Shown in pieces: positions 55,801-64,000 of a stretch of DNA of 64,000 bases; within the stretch, counting starts at the first letter, position 1, and every line of letters starts with the position of its first letter. Origin of the DNA: Amia ocellicauda (lineage: Eukaryota; Chordata; Actinopteri; Amiiformes; Amiidae); the NCBI RefSeq assembly GCF_036373705.1, contig NC_089860.1:37788921-37852920 (forward strand). The letters run 5' to 3'. The notes under the pieces were generated by a model. That model did no database searches and was not told where the DNA came from. It was given only the letters and a program-made list of their open reading frames with translations. Both the position numbers and the translations under genes were made by a program.

Positions 55801-58800
55801 GTGAGTCTGCTCTCCGGCTTCCTCTCTCCCCGCTGCGGGGCCGACATTTCATACCCACCCAAGCGCCGGTGTGCATGGGAGTCTACAGACTACATCACAC
55901 ACCGCACAACACAGTGGACGCCATTGTCATCGTAATGCCGCTGTACGTGCCCTTGTGTGCAGTGCTACACAACACAGTGGACGCCATTGTGGCTCAGATG
56001 CCGCTGTATGTGCCCGTGTGTTGACAGTGCTATACAGCGCATCGCTACACAACACAGTGAACGACATTGTGGCTCAGATGCCGCTGTATGTGCCCGTGTG
56101 TTGACAGTGCTACGCAGCAGCAGCGCTTCTCTCGGCCTGCACTGGAGAGGGGTCCCATGGCCCTCCAGCAGAGGGCGTCCGTGCGGAACAGCGCTGTGAC
56201 GGGGCTGGTTAAAGCGCCACAGAGCGACGCGTTTGCTCGGCCTGCAGCCCGGGAGAGACGCGTGTTTCCGGGGTCGCGAGAGAGTGACGTGCGTGTTATC
56301 GAGGTCGCAGGAGTGTGACGTACTGACGTCCCCCTCAGATGTGCGTCAGTGTGTACTTTGTGAAGGCTGGTCTGTCAAAACCCGTATGTCTTATTGTACG
56401 TCTGATCTCTGAAAACATTGTCCATAAACACAATAGGTATTCATTTTAATGAAGCTAATAATACAACTCGAATTTTCGTCCAATTTTCTATAGAATAACT
56501 GCCAAGAACACGTTAAGTTGTGTTGATTTGTACTTTTCTTCTTTTGCACTTTAAATGTATTCCGTGTAAATAATATTTTTGTTAGCTGCGGAGGTGAGAC
56601 TTCAGGAGAGCGTGTCCCTGTGATGTCATTCCTCGCACATGCGTATTCAGCCCTGGGACACCGAGGGTGCGCTTTCTCCTCCAAGCCTGAACTGGTGTCT
56701 TTGTTCTATTTGTATATTATTTTTTTGCAAATTTGTAAACCCTTTAATGTCTCAAAATTATAATATCAACCAAAATCATAATCTAAAGTTAGGAATCAAA
56801 TCAGGAACACATTGCACATCTTTATTGCTGTCACTTGTATCCATACCTTTAGTCAGACAGCTGTGAAAATCCCAGCCAGTTTACCAAGCATTTTAGAAAA
56901 GTTTTCATTATTTCACAGACTGAAGTGTTGCCAGGGATTATTGTCTGTAATCGATCTTCAATTTTAAAGATTGATTACTTTCAATCAAAAGTAAAAGTGT
57001 GTGGGGGTCCTTTTATTGATGATATTGGTTTAATTTGTATGATTTTTCTATATTTCTAATGTTATATTATACATCATTAGAAAATTGCCAGACCCCATTT
57101 AATGGTATTTGAAGAAAACAACTGTCAGCCTTTATTTGAAACTGATCAGCTGATCAACTTAATCCATTAAAACACGAGAGAAAAGAAAATAAGTGACTTG
57201 AGGACACTTCCTTGTCAACTTCAGTACAAACTGAGTGAGGTGTCGGACCGAAGCTCACCAGGTCAGGATGTGGTTAGCAGTGAGTGACTCTCTTTTTCCT
57301 GGTGCAATAGAAACTACAGCAAGACTTACTAAACCCAAGTATAATGATAGTAAACTGTGCTGCTATAATTACTACATTGTTTTGTGTATAAGCCGGTTAG
57401 AGTAATACATTAGGTTTGACAAGGAGCTAATAAGCAGTTCAGTGTATGAAGGTTGTGCAATATATGAAATGTTTACAGTTGCATTGATATGATATCTCTC
57501 TCTCCATCCTTTTTAGCAGAGGCAGGATACTGATCAGGCTTTTATATTTGAGATCTGACATCCTTTATTGATCCCTGATGATCTGCCACAGCTCAGATAT
57601 GTGTTATCTGGCATCAGAGTGTTTTATGAATCTATTGACCGGCTGTTTTCTGCGCACCAGGTAACGGGAGCTTCGCAGTCCAGCCTGTCAGGAGTTACGC
57701 TCGAGCGATACGGAAGAAGCAAGGTATGTATGACCTCATAAATGCACGGTGTGGCCTGTTAGACGCCTGGAGTCAGATCTCTCTCCTGCTCGAAAGCACG
57801 TCCTGATTCTTCATAAGCTCGACTCGGACTTAAATCCTGTCCTTACATTGACGAGGCTGGACCGTTGCTGGCTATGCTGTGACTCCGTGTGTTTATTGAG
57901 CCACTGAGACACGACACTGCAGGCTGTGCCACAGCAGCGCCCCCCCAAGGCCCATCCCAGCCACTGGCATGTGTTAATACTAGAATCGCACATGTTCTCA
58001 TTCATGTGAGGAAGAAGAGATTGCAGGGGTGCATTTTGTCGGGATTTTGTCTTGTAATGTCCTCTCATCGCGTACGTTTTCCCACACAAAGCCTGTCTGT
58101 GAGGAATGATTCGGATTCCCCGTCCCGGCACCTACAGACCCTGCAGTGTGCTCTCTGAGCGGGTTGTCAAACTTGCCTTTACAAGCCTTGTGTAACAAAC
58201 AAAAAAATTAGATCCTAACAAGTACGAGCCCAAGGTGACATTGAAGGTCAAGTCGTACGGATTGTGAACTCTGATGCCTCATGAGTGTTTTGCTCTGTAA
58301 ATGTGCATCTGTGTTTCTAGCCTCTCCCAGTCAGCTGAGCGACCTGCCCCCCACCCTGCTGAAGAAGGAGTTTGCTGCGGTTCAGATTGCCCAAACGTAT
58401 GTGTTTATTCAGATGCTTATTTATACAGGGGGAGGGGGAGGGAGGGATCCATCTTTCAGGAAAAGGAATGTTGCACCAAACAATGTTATTTAACACATCA
58501 GCGTTGGTTTTAAGGAAGAATGAGTCATAAAAAGATGGCAGGGTTTAAGGAAAGAGGTGGGGTGGGCAATAGGTGTGTGGGTGGATGTGTTCAGTCTGTT
58601 CGTTAAGTATTGCATATGAAAGTAAGTTATAAGTGCAGATAAAAGTAGTCAAACTCTGAAATGCAGATTGATTGACATGTTTTTATAGATCTGGTGAACA
58701 TGTTGATTATCGATTAAATCTCTCACTCATTCTATACGTCAGTGTTTCTATGTATGAATAACCCTTATTTATGGACAGGACTGATGCTGTCGTCCGGAAG

Positions 58801-60726
58801 CTGCTGTCCCTGGAGCTGGCGAGCCACGTGAGTCGCCTCTGGTCACTGCGTGTGTTGAGCTCCTGCAGTTGCTCTGTGTGCCTGTGTTTACAACGGCATC
58901 TGCCATGAGGCGTTTCACCGCAGAGTGAACACAAAGCCTTCTTACAGTAGAACACTTTCAGAATGTGATTATACTGAAGGCCTCCCGGCGCTGAGGCGCA
59001 GCCTGCAGGGCTGGGGGTGAAGACCCAGGGTGTTACAGAAGTGCGTTCCTGTCTGCTGTCGGGGCTTGTTTAGATTCTGACGGGGTTTATAAGACGGGAA
59101 CTTTCACACAGTGGACAAGTAAGCTCTGCATGATTCAACACAAAATACCATTGTATTCATTGTCTGTGACATTTAATCCATAGAAGGAGAAAGTCGATCT
59201 CAAGAAAGAGGAGCTGGTGGCCAAAGTGCGGCGGAGCGAAGCCGACTGCGGCTCCACAGAAGTGCAGGGTGAGTCGGAGTGCGATGGCTGTCTGGCCCGG
59301 GGGGTTGTCTTTAAATGTGCAGTACGCTCGTGTGTCTGATTTCTCAACGAGGAACTGGAATTGCTTCCCACCGTACGTCTCCGTGCACGTCAGTAGGGCT
59401 TCATTTATAAAGAGGAACTGAGAATAATAAAAATCGTGTTAATGCGAATCTTTATATTTAGTTTTTATTTTTAACACACAAGACATACAGGGAGGGATAC
59501 ATTCTTGTGAGAGGTTGTGTTGTGCAAACCTGGCAGAGACTCACGGCTGTAACTGCTCCCAAGTGTCGACTCCAATATCGAACACGCCTCTCACCCAGAC
59601 GTCTCAGTGTATTTAGTTTTCATTAATGATATCAATTCACTTCAGTGTGGAGGAGGTAAACCAGGGGAAATCCCAATGAAATGCATCAAAAGTTCAGGTG
59701 TGTGAGAGTGAATCCTGAATTCTGTATATAAATGATGCTGTTCTATGAATTCTTCTCTCATTTTGTTTTCTTTCAGTCGCCATCCTGACGGCAAGGATTC
59801 GAAATTACCAAGAGCACCTGCAGACGCATGGCAAGGCAAGATTAGTCATCAGCTGTTAGCTGTGTGATGTGTGACGTTTAACACACTGTGTGATCGTTTC
59901 CGTGAGATGCTCTGAGCGACTCTTCCCTCTTCCTGGCCGCTCGCGTCATCCTCCTGACTGTTTAAATGTAGTTTTCTGTGAGACTGACCCCCGCTGTCTC
60001 TCGATCCTGCAGGACAAGGCCAATCGGCGGCGCATGCTCATGGCCGTGGACCGGAGGAAGAAGCTGCTCAAGTACCTGCGGCGCACGCGCTACGACGCCT
60101 TCGAGAGCGTGTGTGACCGGCTGGGCATCACCTACTCCTTCCCCCCCGAGTACTACCGGCGTGTCACGCGGCGCTGGGCCGCCAAGAAGGCGCTGTGCGT
60201 GAAGGTGAGTGGCGCAGTCGGCACGTGTAGTTTGAGGGAGCAGAGCTGGTGTCACGCGAGTTCAAGCTGCCTTTCCCCTCTAGTTCAGTAAAGACTCGTT
60301 TCTATCCAAACGCATCGTCAGACCCCCCCGCACAGCTGCGCTCAGCCGGACCCCAACACCGAGCGCAGTGGGAGGAAGTTTCCACTATAAAGACACAGCA
60401 GGCCGTCTGTAGGATGACATGATTGAGGAGTGGAAACAATTAAAAACTATTGGGTTACAAGAAATGTACAGAACTAATGAGGTATTTTTTGTTTGAGAGA
60501 TTCGCTCTGTCTCGGTGGAAGGAGCCGAGTCAATGGCTTCCTGCCTTGAGCATCACTGTGAAGTTCCGCATTGAGCAGAAAGCCCCACAGTGCGGCACTT
60601 TCCAGTGACATGTGTCAGTGTCATCAGCCTAAACCGACACCTTTGACCTTTCCGCAGGTCTTCAACGAAGTGAAGAAGCTGAAAGCGGCCAAGAGGATGA
60701 CAAGGCAGGAAGCCGAGGCACAGTGA
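55638..60726 (+). CDS. mrps15: Mitochondrial ribosomal protein S15 (uS15m), complete coding region in 8 exons
   Basis: This is a nuclear-encoded protein of the mitoribosome small subunit; in the bacterial counterpart S15 binds 16S rRNA. Eight exons (55638-55800, 57661-57723, 58321-58396, 58779-58827, 59184-59268, 59777-59835, 60013-60204, 60658-60726) join in frame into 756 nt, 251 residues plus stop (human is 257). The N-terminus is Arg/Ala-rich with few acidic residues, as in a mitochondrial presequence. The uS15 core runs from about 118 to 235 and contains LTARIRNYQEHLQTHGKD, then RRKKLLKYLRR, which closely resembles the bacterial S15 signature. Seven of the splice pairs are GT-AG or fit it; the donor after 59835 is GC. 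csf3r lies immediately upstream, as in human. The first exon sits in a CpG-rich patch typical of a housekeeping promoter. Confidence 0.95.
55905..56112 (+). repeat. Three tandem copies of a ~65-75-bp unit in mrps15 intron 1
   Basis: Copies start at about 55908, 55969 and 56050, each AACACAGTGGACGCCATTGT-like and continuing ATGCCGCTGTATGTGCCC. Copies two and three are nearly identical over 50 bp. Confidence 0.88.
57661..57723 (+). CDS. mrps15: mrps15 exon 2
   Basis: The acceptor is GCGCACCAG and the donor GTATGT; phase 1 to 1. It encodes a short basic stretch (VRSYARAIRKKQ) that probably includes the presequence end and the start of the mature protein. Confidence 0.85.
58321..58396 (+). CDS. 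mrps15: mrps15 exon 3
   Basis: The acceptor is GTTTCTAG and the donor GTATGT; phase 1 to 2. It encodes SQLSDLPPTLLKKEF, matching the D-L-P-P-x-x-L-K motif typical of vertebrate MRPS15. Confidence 0.9.
58779..58827 (+). CDS. mrps15: mrps15 exon 4
   Basis: This 49-nt exon (phase 2 to 0) lies between ATGGACAG and GTGAGT and encodes TDAVVRKLLSLELASH, a helical segment before the uS15 core. Confidence 0.88.
59184..59268 (+). CDS. mrps15: mrps15 exon 5
   Basis: The acceptor is AATCCATAG and the donor GTGAGT; phase 0 to 1. It encodes KEKVDLKKEELVAKVRR, the first helix of the uS15 domain. Confidence 0.9.
59777..59835 (+). CDS. mrps15: mrps15 exon 6 with GC donor
   Basis: The acceptor is TTTCTTTCAG. 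It encodes ILTARIRNYQEHLQTHGK and ends at AAG followed by GCAAGA, a noncanonical GC donor. This junction keeps the uS15 motif THGK-DK intact and in frame with the next exon. Confidence 0.88.
60013..60204 (+). CDS. mrps15: mrps15 exon 7: uS15 core
   Basis: The acceptor is GATCCTGCAG and the donor GTGAGT; phase 0 at both ends. It encodes the most conserved part, DKANRRRMLMAVDRRKKLL, followed by LGITYSFPPEYYRR. The exon is strongly GC-rich compared with its flanks. Confidence 0.95.
60658..60726 (+). CDS. mrps15: mrps15 exon 8 and stop
   Basis: The acceptor is TTTCCGCAG. It encodes the basic C-terminal end VFNEVKKLKAAKRM and TGA at 60724-60726. AATAAA at 60850-60855 is the likely poly(A) signal, giving a 3' UTR of about 140 nt. 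Confidence 0.92.
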   Translation, partial: VFNEVKKLKAAKRMTRQEAEAQ

Positions 60727-60849
60727 GGGGCAGCGCAGACACCGTCTGGGCCCCCGGGGACCCTGGTTTAGAGTCACATGACTCAAGCACCGACTTAGAA
60801 ACTGGATACACTGTTTATTTCCAATCTGTCGCCACTCAAAACCCTCAAA

Positions 60850-60855
60850 AATAAA
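60850..60855 (+). terminator. mrps15: mrps15 poly(A) signal
   Basis: This is a canonical AATAAA 124 nt after the stop codon, with a T-rich stretch about 10-20 nt downstream. Confidence 0.7.
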
Positions 60856-60859
60856 TGTT

Positions 60860-62509
60860 TTCTTCCTTTAACCCATTTCTTCATTCTGTCTGAATATTTA
60901 TTACTGGTGTGAAACCCTGAGTCTTGCTGAAAGAATTTTTTTTTTTTTGCCTTTTAATCATTTCCATTTGGTTATTAAAAGTGCAATTGACATTCACTCA
61001 ACAGAGTATTGAAAACTACGGGCGTGCCATTATCCATCGATGCAGCACAACACGAGGGCCGTCCGATCAGTCTCGCACTGTGCTTCTGACTGAAGTAGCA
61101 CAGACGACTGAATACAGGCCAGCTGATCAATTACAAAGTGCCACGGTGTGTTTGTGATTTTATTTAATTACTGTTCTGAAGCAGCACAGTTCTGAACATG
61201 TGTGTATGAAATGATTAAATGCATTTCCTCTCGATAAAGGTCTGGGCTTTTAATCTGCTTGTGGTTTGAGGGAGGGGCTGCAAATAGACTCTGTTGTTTT
61301 CATTTTTTTCCACTTTTAAATGTAAAGATCTAATTACTGTATATTTAGGCATCGAGGACCCAAAACATCTTGACTTTGCAAAACATACACACTGGGTCTG
61401 GGTGGGGCGGAGAGGGAGAGGGTTCTGCTGGGAAGCTGATGCAACTGGATTTAAAATAATCTGGTAGCAACAGAGGTGGGCTGTATTTAGAAGAGAACAT
61501 TTTACACCAGATGCAAACCCCGGTGCATCAGTGTCTTCTAGTTTTAGTTCCAACTGGAGTGCAATTAATTAATCTAGTTGTTTTATTAATTCAACACGTT
61601 TAAGTTATTTTACAATTGACAAGTTAAATGTATTTTCAGTCACAATTAAGCTGCTGCATTGCACATATTTGTAGCCGGGATTGAAGTATTGTATCTATTT
61701 TTAATCCACTAATCAGCCCGGTGATGTAACTGGGAGTTTACTCTGCACAAGGTGACCAGGAATTCATGTTCAACATTAATAACACAAAGGTGCAGTCGAA
61801 CCAGTGTTTTTACCCTGGATTTAAAGCATACTAAGGTTTTGTCCTTTTTAAGATAGAGCTGAAGAGAATTTCACATGCAGGGCAAATAGCAGCTAAATGC
61901 CCAAAGTCCAAACCTTGGAGCCAGCAGACAGGCCTTCGTGATCGCAGGAATTCAATGAATAAACGATCTGTGTGAGAAGGATCTGAAAGACTTGTGTGAC
62001 TTAAAATGAAACTCTTACTGGTAACCATCCAGTGGAGGAATCTGTGTACTGGTGGGATGTCCGAAAGACAGGACTTGTGTTTGAGTGTGTGTGTGAGTGA
62101 GTGCGTGTGTCTGTGAGTGTGTCTGTGAGTGCGTGTGTGTGTTTGTGAGTGTGCATGTGTCTGTGTGTGTGTGTGTGAGTGAGTGTGTGTCTGTGTGTGT
62201 GCGGAGTCTGTTTTGATGTCCTCAGACAATCCCAGGGAGGGAGTTAGTTATAATAGTTAAGATGGCATCATATAAACGTAACTTCTTAAATTTTTACTAT
62301 TGATTTTTTCACACGCATGGTCTGGACCTCAGGGACAGAATGTACAGAACACGGCTCTGATGTCTGTGTGTGCGCGTCTGTGTGTGCGTCTGTGTGTGCA
62401 TGTATCTGTCATCAACCTCAACTCTGCAGAGCGCTTGTACAGCACAATTGTGCAAGTTTGTTCCGCTTTGCGAGGCTAGTCATTTCCTGTGTTTAAATAT
62501 CACCCCCAG
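60860..62509. other. Intergenic between mrps15 and the PLAC8-family gene
   Basis: It contains the GT-rich microsatellite. No exon is recognised; the human neighbour OSCP1 is not seen here. Confidence 0.5.
62083..62201 (+). repeat. GT-rich microsatellite
   Basis: GTGTGT and GTGAGT/GTCTGT blocks. The minus-strand ORF here is only TH repeats. Confidence 0.9.
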
Positions 62510-62542
62510 TTCTGCAGAGGGCCAGTGCAACGTATGTGTGTG
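62510..62542 (+). other. Possible 5' noncoding exon of the PLAC8-family gene
   Basis: A GTGTG|GTAAGT donor lies at 62543, about 600 bp upstream of the coding start, and a TTTAAATA box lies about 40-50 bp before it near 62492. The acceptor at 63148-63151 would receive it. This is inferred from splice signals only. Confidence 0.3.
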
Positions 62543-63167
62543 GTAAGTCAATATATTCCTTTTTAATTCTTACGTCCTTTACTCACAAATGTAACTGTTT
62601 TACATGTGGAGTTAACTCGTTAAAAGTAAACGGTACAAAGAAATATGAATTGCTTTATTTCAATGTGTGGTTGAAACTACAGTTATAAACTGTCAGATTG
62701 AAATTCACTTTTATAAATGTGATGTTAATTGCATATTAATTATTCTAGATATAGATATTTGGGGTAAGGAAGTATACAATTAGGAAGATAGATATACTTC
62801 ACATAAGTACATTTTGGAAACCATGTTCTTCTCTATTCATATTTTAAGACATTGACAAGGAAGAAGTTCAGTAAAATAAAGGAAATAAGAGCAATGGTAT
62901 ATATTGATCCCAGTGATAACTGGATCCTCTTGACTTGTTAATTAACCTGTATCTGTGCGGAGGTCAGTTACTGCACTGGGCATTTATGTGAGCTGATATT
63001 GTAAAATGTTAAAATGAGTTTCTCAACAGAAGAGTAACTGAATAAATCTCCATCAAATACATTTTCTCGATTTTTTGTTTTCCGTTTTTTCTTTCCAAAC
63101 TTGGAATAAAAGTGTATTTTGAGTTTTCACAGTTTTATCTGCAATCCTCAGCCCAGCGTCTGTTGAA

Positions 63168-63624
63168 ATGTCGAGCCCAGCCATCACTCAGCAGCCGGCC
63201 GCCTCCGCCTACGGCACCAACGTGCAGACGGGGGACTGGAGCACCGGGCTGTGCTCCTGCTGCAGCGACGGGCTCGTCTGTGAGTCTCTCTGTTCAATCT
63301 CCTAAGCAGGACCAGGCTTACAAAGAGCACGCACTGCGTGACTGCGATGAACAGGAATAAAAGCTTAATTTAACCCTGAGATCATTTCTGAACACCAGAT
63401 GCATCTCTGACAGTTGACAGATGAAGAAAGCTGTGTGTGAAACTGATTGTTGTGGCTTTCCCTTGTTGATTGTCTTTGTGATTTCAGGTGCATTGGGCTT
63501 TTTCTGTCCCGTGGCGCTGGGCTGCTACACTGCGCATCTCTATGGAGAGAACATCTGTCTGGGATGCCTTCCAGGGGGGGCCACAGCTCTGAGAACCCAC
63601 ATGAGATTGACATATGGCATTCAG
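63168..63624 (+). CDS. PLAC8/cornifelin-family protein, 5' part (exons 63168-63279 and 63488-63624)
   Basis: This is a small Cys-rich protein of the PLAC8 (onzin/cornifelin) family, whose molecular role is not well defined. Two exons join in phase 1 (GTC T|GT, donor GTGAGT, acceptor GATTTCAG) into 83 residues. Diagnostic features are TGDWSTGLCSCCSD, the join into CALGFFCPVALGCYTA, and LPGGATALRTHMRLTYGIQ, where family members continue with a GTICDD-type segment. After CAG at 63624 a GTGATT donor follows and the last exon or exons lie outside the window, so the gene is truncated by the window and not broken. The start is an ATG at 63168, 17 nt past a possible TCAG acceptor. I cannot say which paralogue it is (plac8, plac8-like 1 or a cornifelin-like fish copy). 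Confidence 0.9.
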
Positions 63625-64000
63625 GTGATTCACTTCCACAGACTGTCTTATTGGGTGGATAATAATGTGTCAACGTGCCACGATGACAGGTAAAAGGCAA
63701 AATGGAATGAAACAGTCGAAGACCAAAAAAGAGACTTCAATATGACTTGGCTGCAGTGAAAATCAATGATAAATAATAATTATAAAACATCTTACTTCTT
63801 CATCTTTGTAGCCGTTTACAGTTCATGAGAACGCAAAGTGATGAAATAGAGAAGCCTTCTTTCTCAGGGTTGTGAAATGCATTAGGCAAGCAACACAAGG
63901 AAGGTTCATTTCACAGAAGTTCAGAAACCACCACTGCAGCAATTCAGCGTTGAGCAAAATTGACGTGATTTTGTGAAATTCAGGGGACACAAGCAGTGGA

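Larger units (their letters stand above)
55560..56330 (+). promoter_or_regulatory. CpG-rich promoter patch of mrps15
   Basis: CpG and GC density rise sharply around the first mrps15 exon and the start of intron 1, against an AT-rich background. This is the usual look of a housekeeping-gene promoter. No TATA box is evident just upstream of 55638. The boundaries are by eye. Confidence 0.55.

Noticed and set aside
59890..60291. 133-codon frame running through mrps15 exon 7
   Set aside because: Only 60013-60204 of it is exon; the rest is intron read-through upstream of the acceptor and past the donor.
61831..62229. 132-codon minus-strand frame
   Set aside because: Mostly a TH dipeptide run from the GT-rich microsatellite.

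Overview
This is vertebrate nuclear DNA, almost certainly from a ray-finned fish. The coding exons are short and separated by GT-AG introns. The intergenic DNA carries CR1-type LINE tails, Tc1-like and hAT DNA transposons, SINE-type tails and microsatellites of the kinds common in fish genomes. I cannot name the species. The CR1 tail family, which ends in a repeated TTCTTATG-like motif, would suit a non-teleost such as a gar, bowfin or sturgeon, but that is only an impression.

Three genes are supported, all on the + strand. (1) csf3r, the granulocyte colony-stimulating factor receptor, has 15 coding exons from 35047 to 51682 that join in frame into 842 residues. The order is signal peptide, Ig-like domain, cytokine-receptor homology module with WSDWS, three fibronectin III domains, transmembrane helix, box 1, and a tyrosine-bearing tail whose C-terminal motif matches mammalian CSF3R. 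(2) mrps15, mitochondrial ribosomal protein uS15m, has 8 coding exons from 55638 to 60726 (251 residues). (3) The first two coding exons of a PLAC8/cornifelin-family gene lie at 63168-63624, and the gene runs off the right edge. The csf3r-mrps15 adjacency is also found in human (1p34.3) and supports orthology.

Positions 1-35000 are a gene-poor flank. I found no convincing protein-coding exon there. It holds scattered CR1 tails in both orientations, a truncated Tc1 (7490-7763), one or two LTR-like segments, a mosaic of inverted LTR and CR1 pieces (12304-15220), two CpG-rich patches (about 9960-10170 and 20380-20580), an internally deleted Tc1 (32240-33297), and a possible blood-cell regulatory cluster about 1.2 kb upstream of the csf3r signal-peptide exon. 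The first csf3r intron (6.65 kb) contains a nearly intact-looking Tc1-like copy with DD36E spacing and a CR1 copy broken by an LTR-like insertion. Downstream of csf3r lies a 1.1-kb non-autonomous hAT element with a perfect 8-bp target duplication.

The genes are independent in function: a myeloid cytokine receptor, a mitoribosome subunit and a small Cys-rich protein. They are linked only by conserved position. Nothing in the window looks like a wholly new biological system. The most unusual structures are the LTR/CR1 mosaic, the CpG patch with a splice donor in the upstream desert, and a GC-AG intron in mrps15.
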